DNA from: CAYUXF01 sp964448755
GTDB taxonomy: Bacteria; Margulisbacteria; Termititenacia; Termititenacales; CAYUXF01
DNA length: 15,015 nt
NCBI GenBank assembly: GCA_964448755.1
Contig: CAYUXF010000035.1
Coordinates: forward strand, 1-15,015
Direction of reading: 5' to 3'
In this document: positions 14,861 to 15,015 of the stretch, piece after piece
Layout of the letters: each line of letters begins with the position of its first letter
How positions within the stretch are numbered: position 1 is the stretch's first letter
Notes under the pieces: model-generated
Databases searched by the model: none
The model's input: the letters and a program-made list of their open reading frames with translations, nothing else
What the model was told of the DNA's origin: nothing
Program-made: the position numbers and the translations under genes

Positions 14861-15015
14861 ACTCAAATCCCTGGCAGATGAAAGCCGTTTAAGAATTCTC
14901 AACTTGCTCTATGAAGGTGAACTTTGTGTTTGTGAAGTAGAAAAGATCTTAAAAATATCGCAAACCAATGTTTCGCGCCATTTAAGCTCTTTAAAAAATG
15001 CCGGTTTAATTAGTT
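14847..15015 (+). CDS. ArsR-family metalloregulatory repressor (5' part)
   Basis: The window ends after 56 residues, so only the N-terminal half is present. It reads as a winged-helix ArsR/SmtB protein: LKSLADESRLRILNLL (about 6-21), then ELCVCEVE (25-32), then the recognition helix SQTNVSRHLSSLKNAGLI (38-55). ELCVCEVE closely matches the ELCVCDL metal box of arsenic/antimony-responsive ArsR, with C27 and C29 as likely ligands, so As(III)/Sb(III) sensing is the best guess. Arsenic-resistance genes would be expected downstream, outside the window. The ATG at 14847 lies 7 nt after the -10 with no ribosome binding site. Confidence 0.9.
   Translation, partial: MNIQILKSLADESRLRILNLLYEGELCVCEVEKILKISQTNVSRHLSSLKNAGLIS

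Noticed and set aside
1..15015. CRISPR array, rRNA, tRNA or complete insertion sequence
   Set aside because: No regularly spaced direct repeats, no transposase with terminal repeats and no recognisable RNA gene cores were seen by eye.

Overview
The window comes from an AT-rich bacterial genome using the standard code (TGA, TAA and TAG all act as stops). Nothing in it names the phylum. The trp genes have the enterobacterial order and fusions, but the base composition and the protein sequences are not enterobacterial. A deep-branching or candidate-phylum bacterium with its own amino-acid biosynthesis is plausible, at low confidence.

Region 1 (1-6335, minus strand) is a complete tryptophan operon read trpE, trpGD, trpCF, trpB, trpA. 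It covers all steps from chorismate to tryptophan in five polypeptides, two of them bifunctional fusions. All genes overlap: ATGA at trpE/trpGD, then three 8-nt overlaps of the form ATG-NCT-RA. A strong promoter (TTGACA-17-TACTAT, 6406-6378) precedes trpE, and a perfect 14-bp palindrome sits on its predicted start site. The leader is about 36 nt, too short for a leader peptide or attenuator, so repressor control is the likely mode.

Region 2 (6415-9983, plus strand) holds a divergent monoacylglycerol-lipase-like hydrolase, then a translationally coupled pair: a small unrecognised protein and a 713-residue protein. The large protein has an unknown cytoplasmic N-terminal half, a two-helix membrane hairpin and a chemoreceptor-like signalling domain whose tip carries about 23 extra residues.

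Region 3 (10109-11952) contains an NHA-type (SLC9B-like) cation/proton antiporter and, convergent to it, a zinc-ribbon SAM methyltransferase of unknown substrate.

Region 4 (11953-15015) looks accessory. A divergent spacer carries a terminator-like hairpin and a short GC-richer patch that might be an integrase remnant. Two different AAA ATPases with DUF4143-type C-termini follow, each behind a promoter buried in a striking inverted repeat. The window ends in the 5' part of an ArsR-family metalloid repressor whose operator-like repeat overlaps its start codon.

Across the window, three genes (hydrolase, second ATPase, arsR) share the same geometry: a -35, a 17-nt spacer, a -10, then exactly 7 nt to an ATG with no ribosome binding site. 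This points to leaderless mRNAs. Other genes here (trpE, trpB, the first ATPase, the small protein) have clear ribosome binding sites. No rRNA, tRNA, CRISPR array or complete insertion sequence was seen, and no gene-free stretch exceeds 300 bases.
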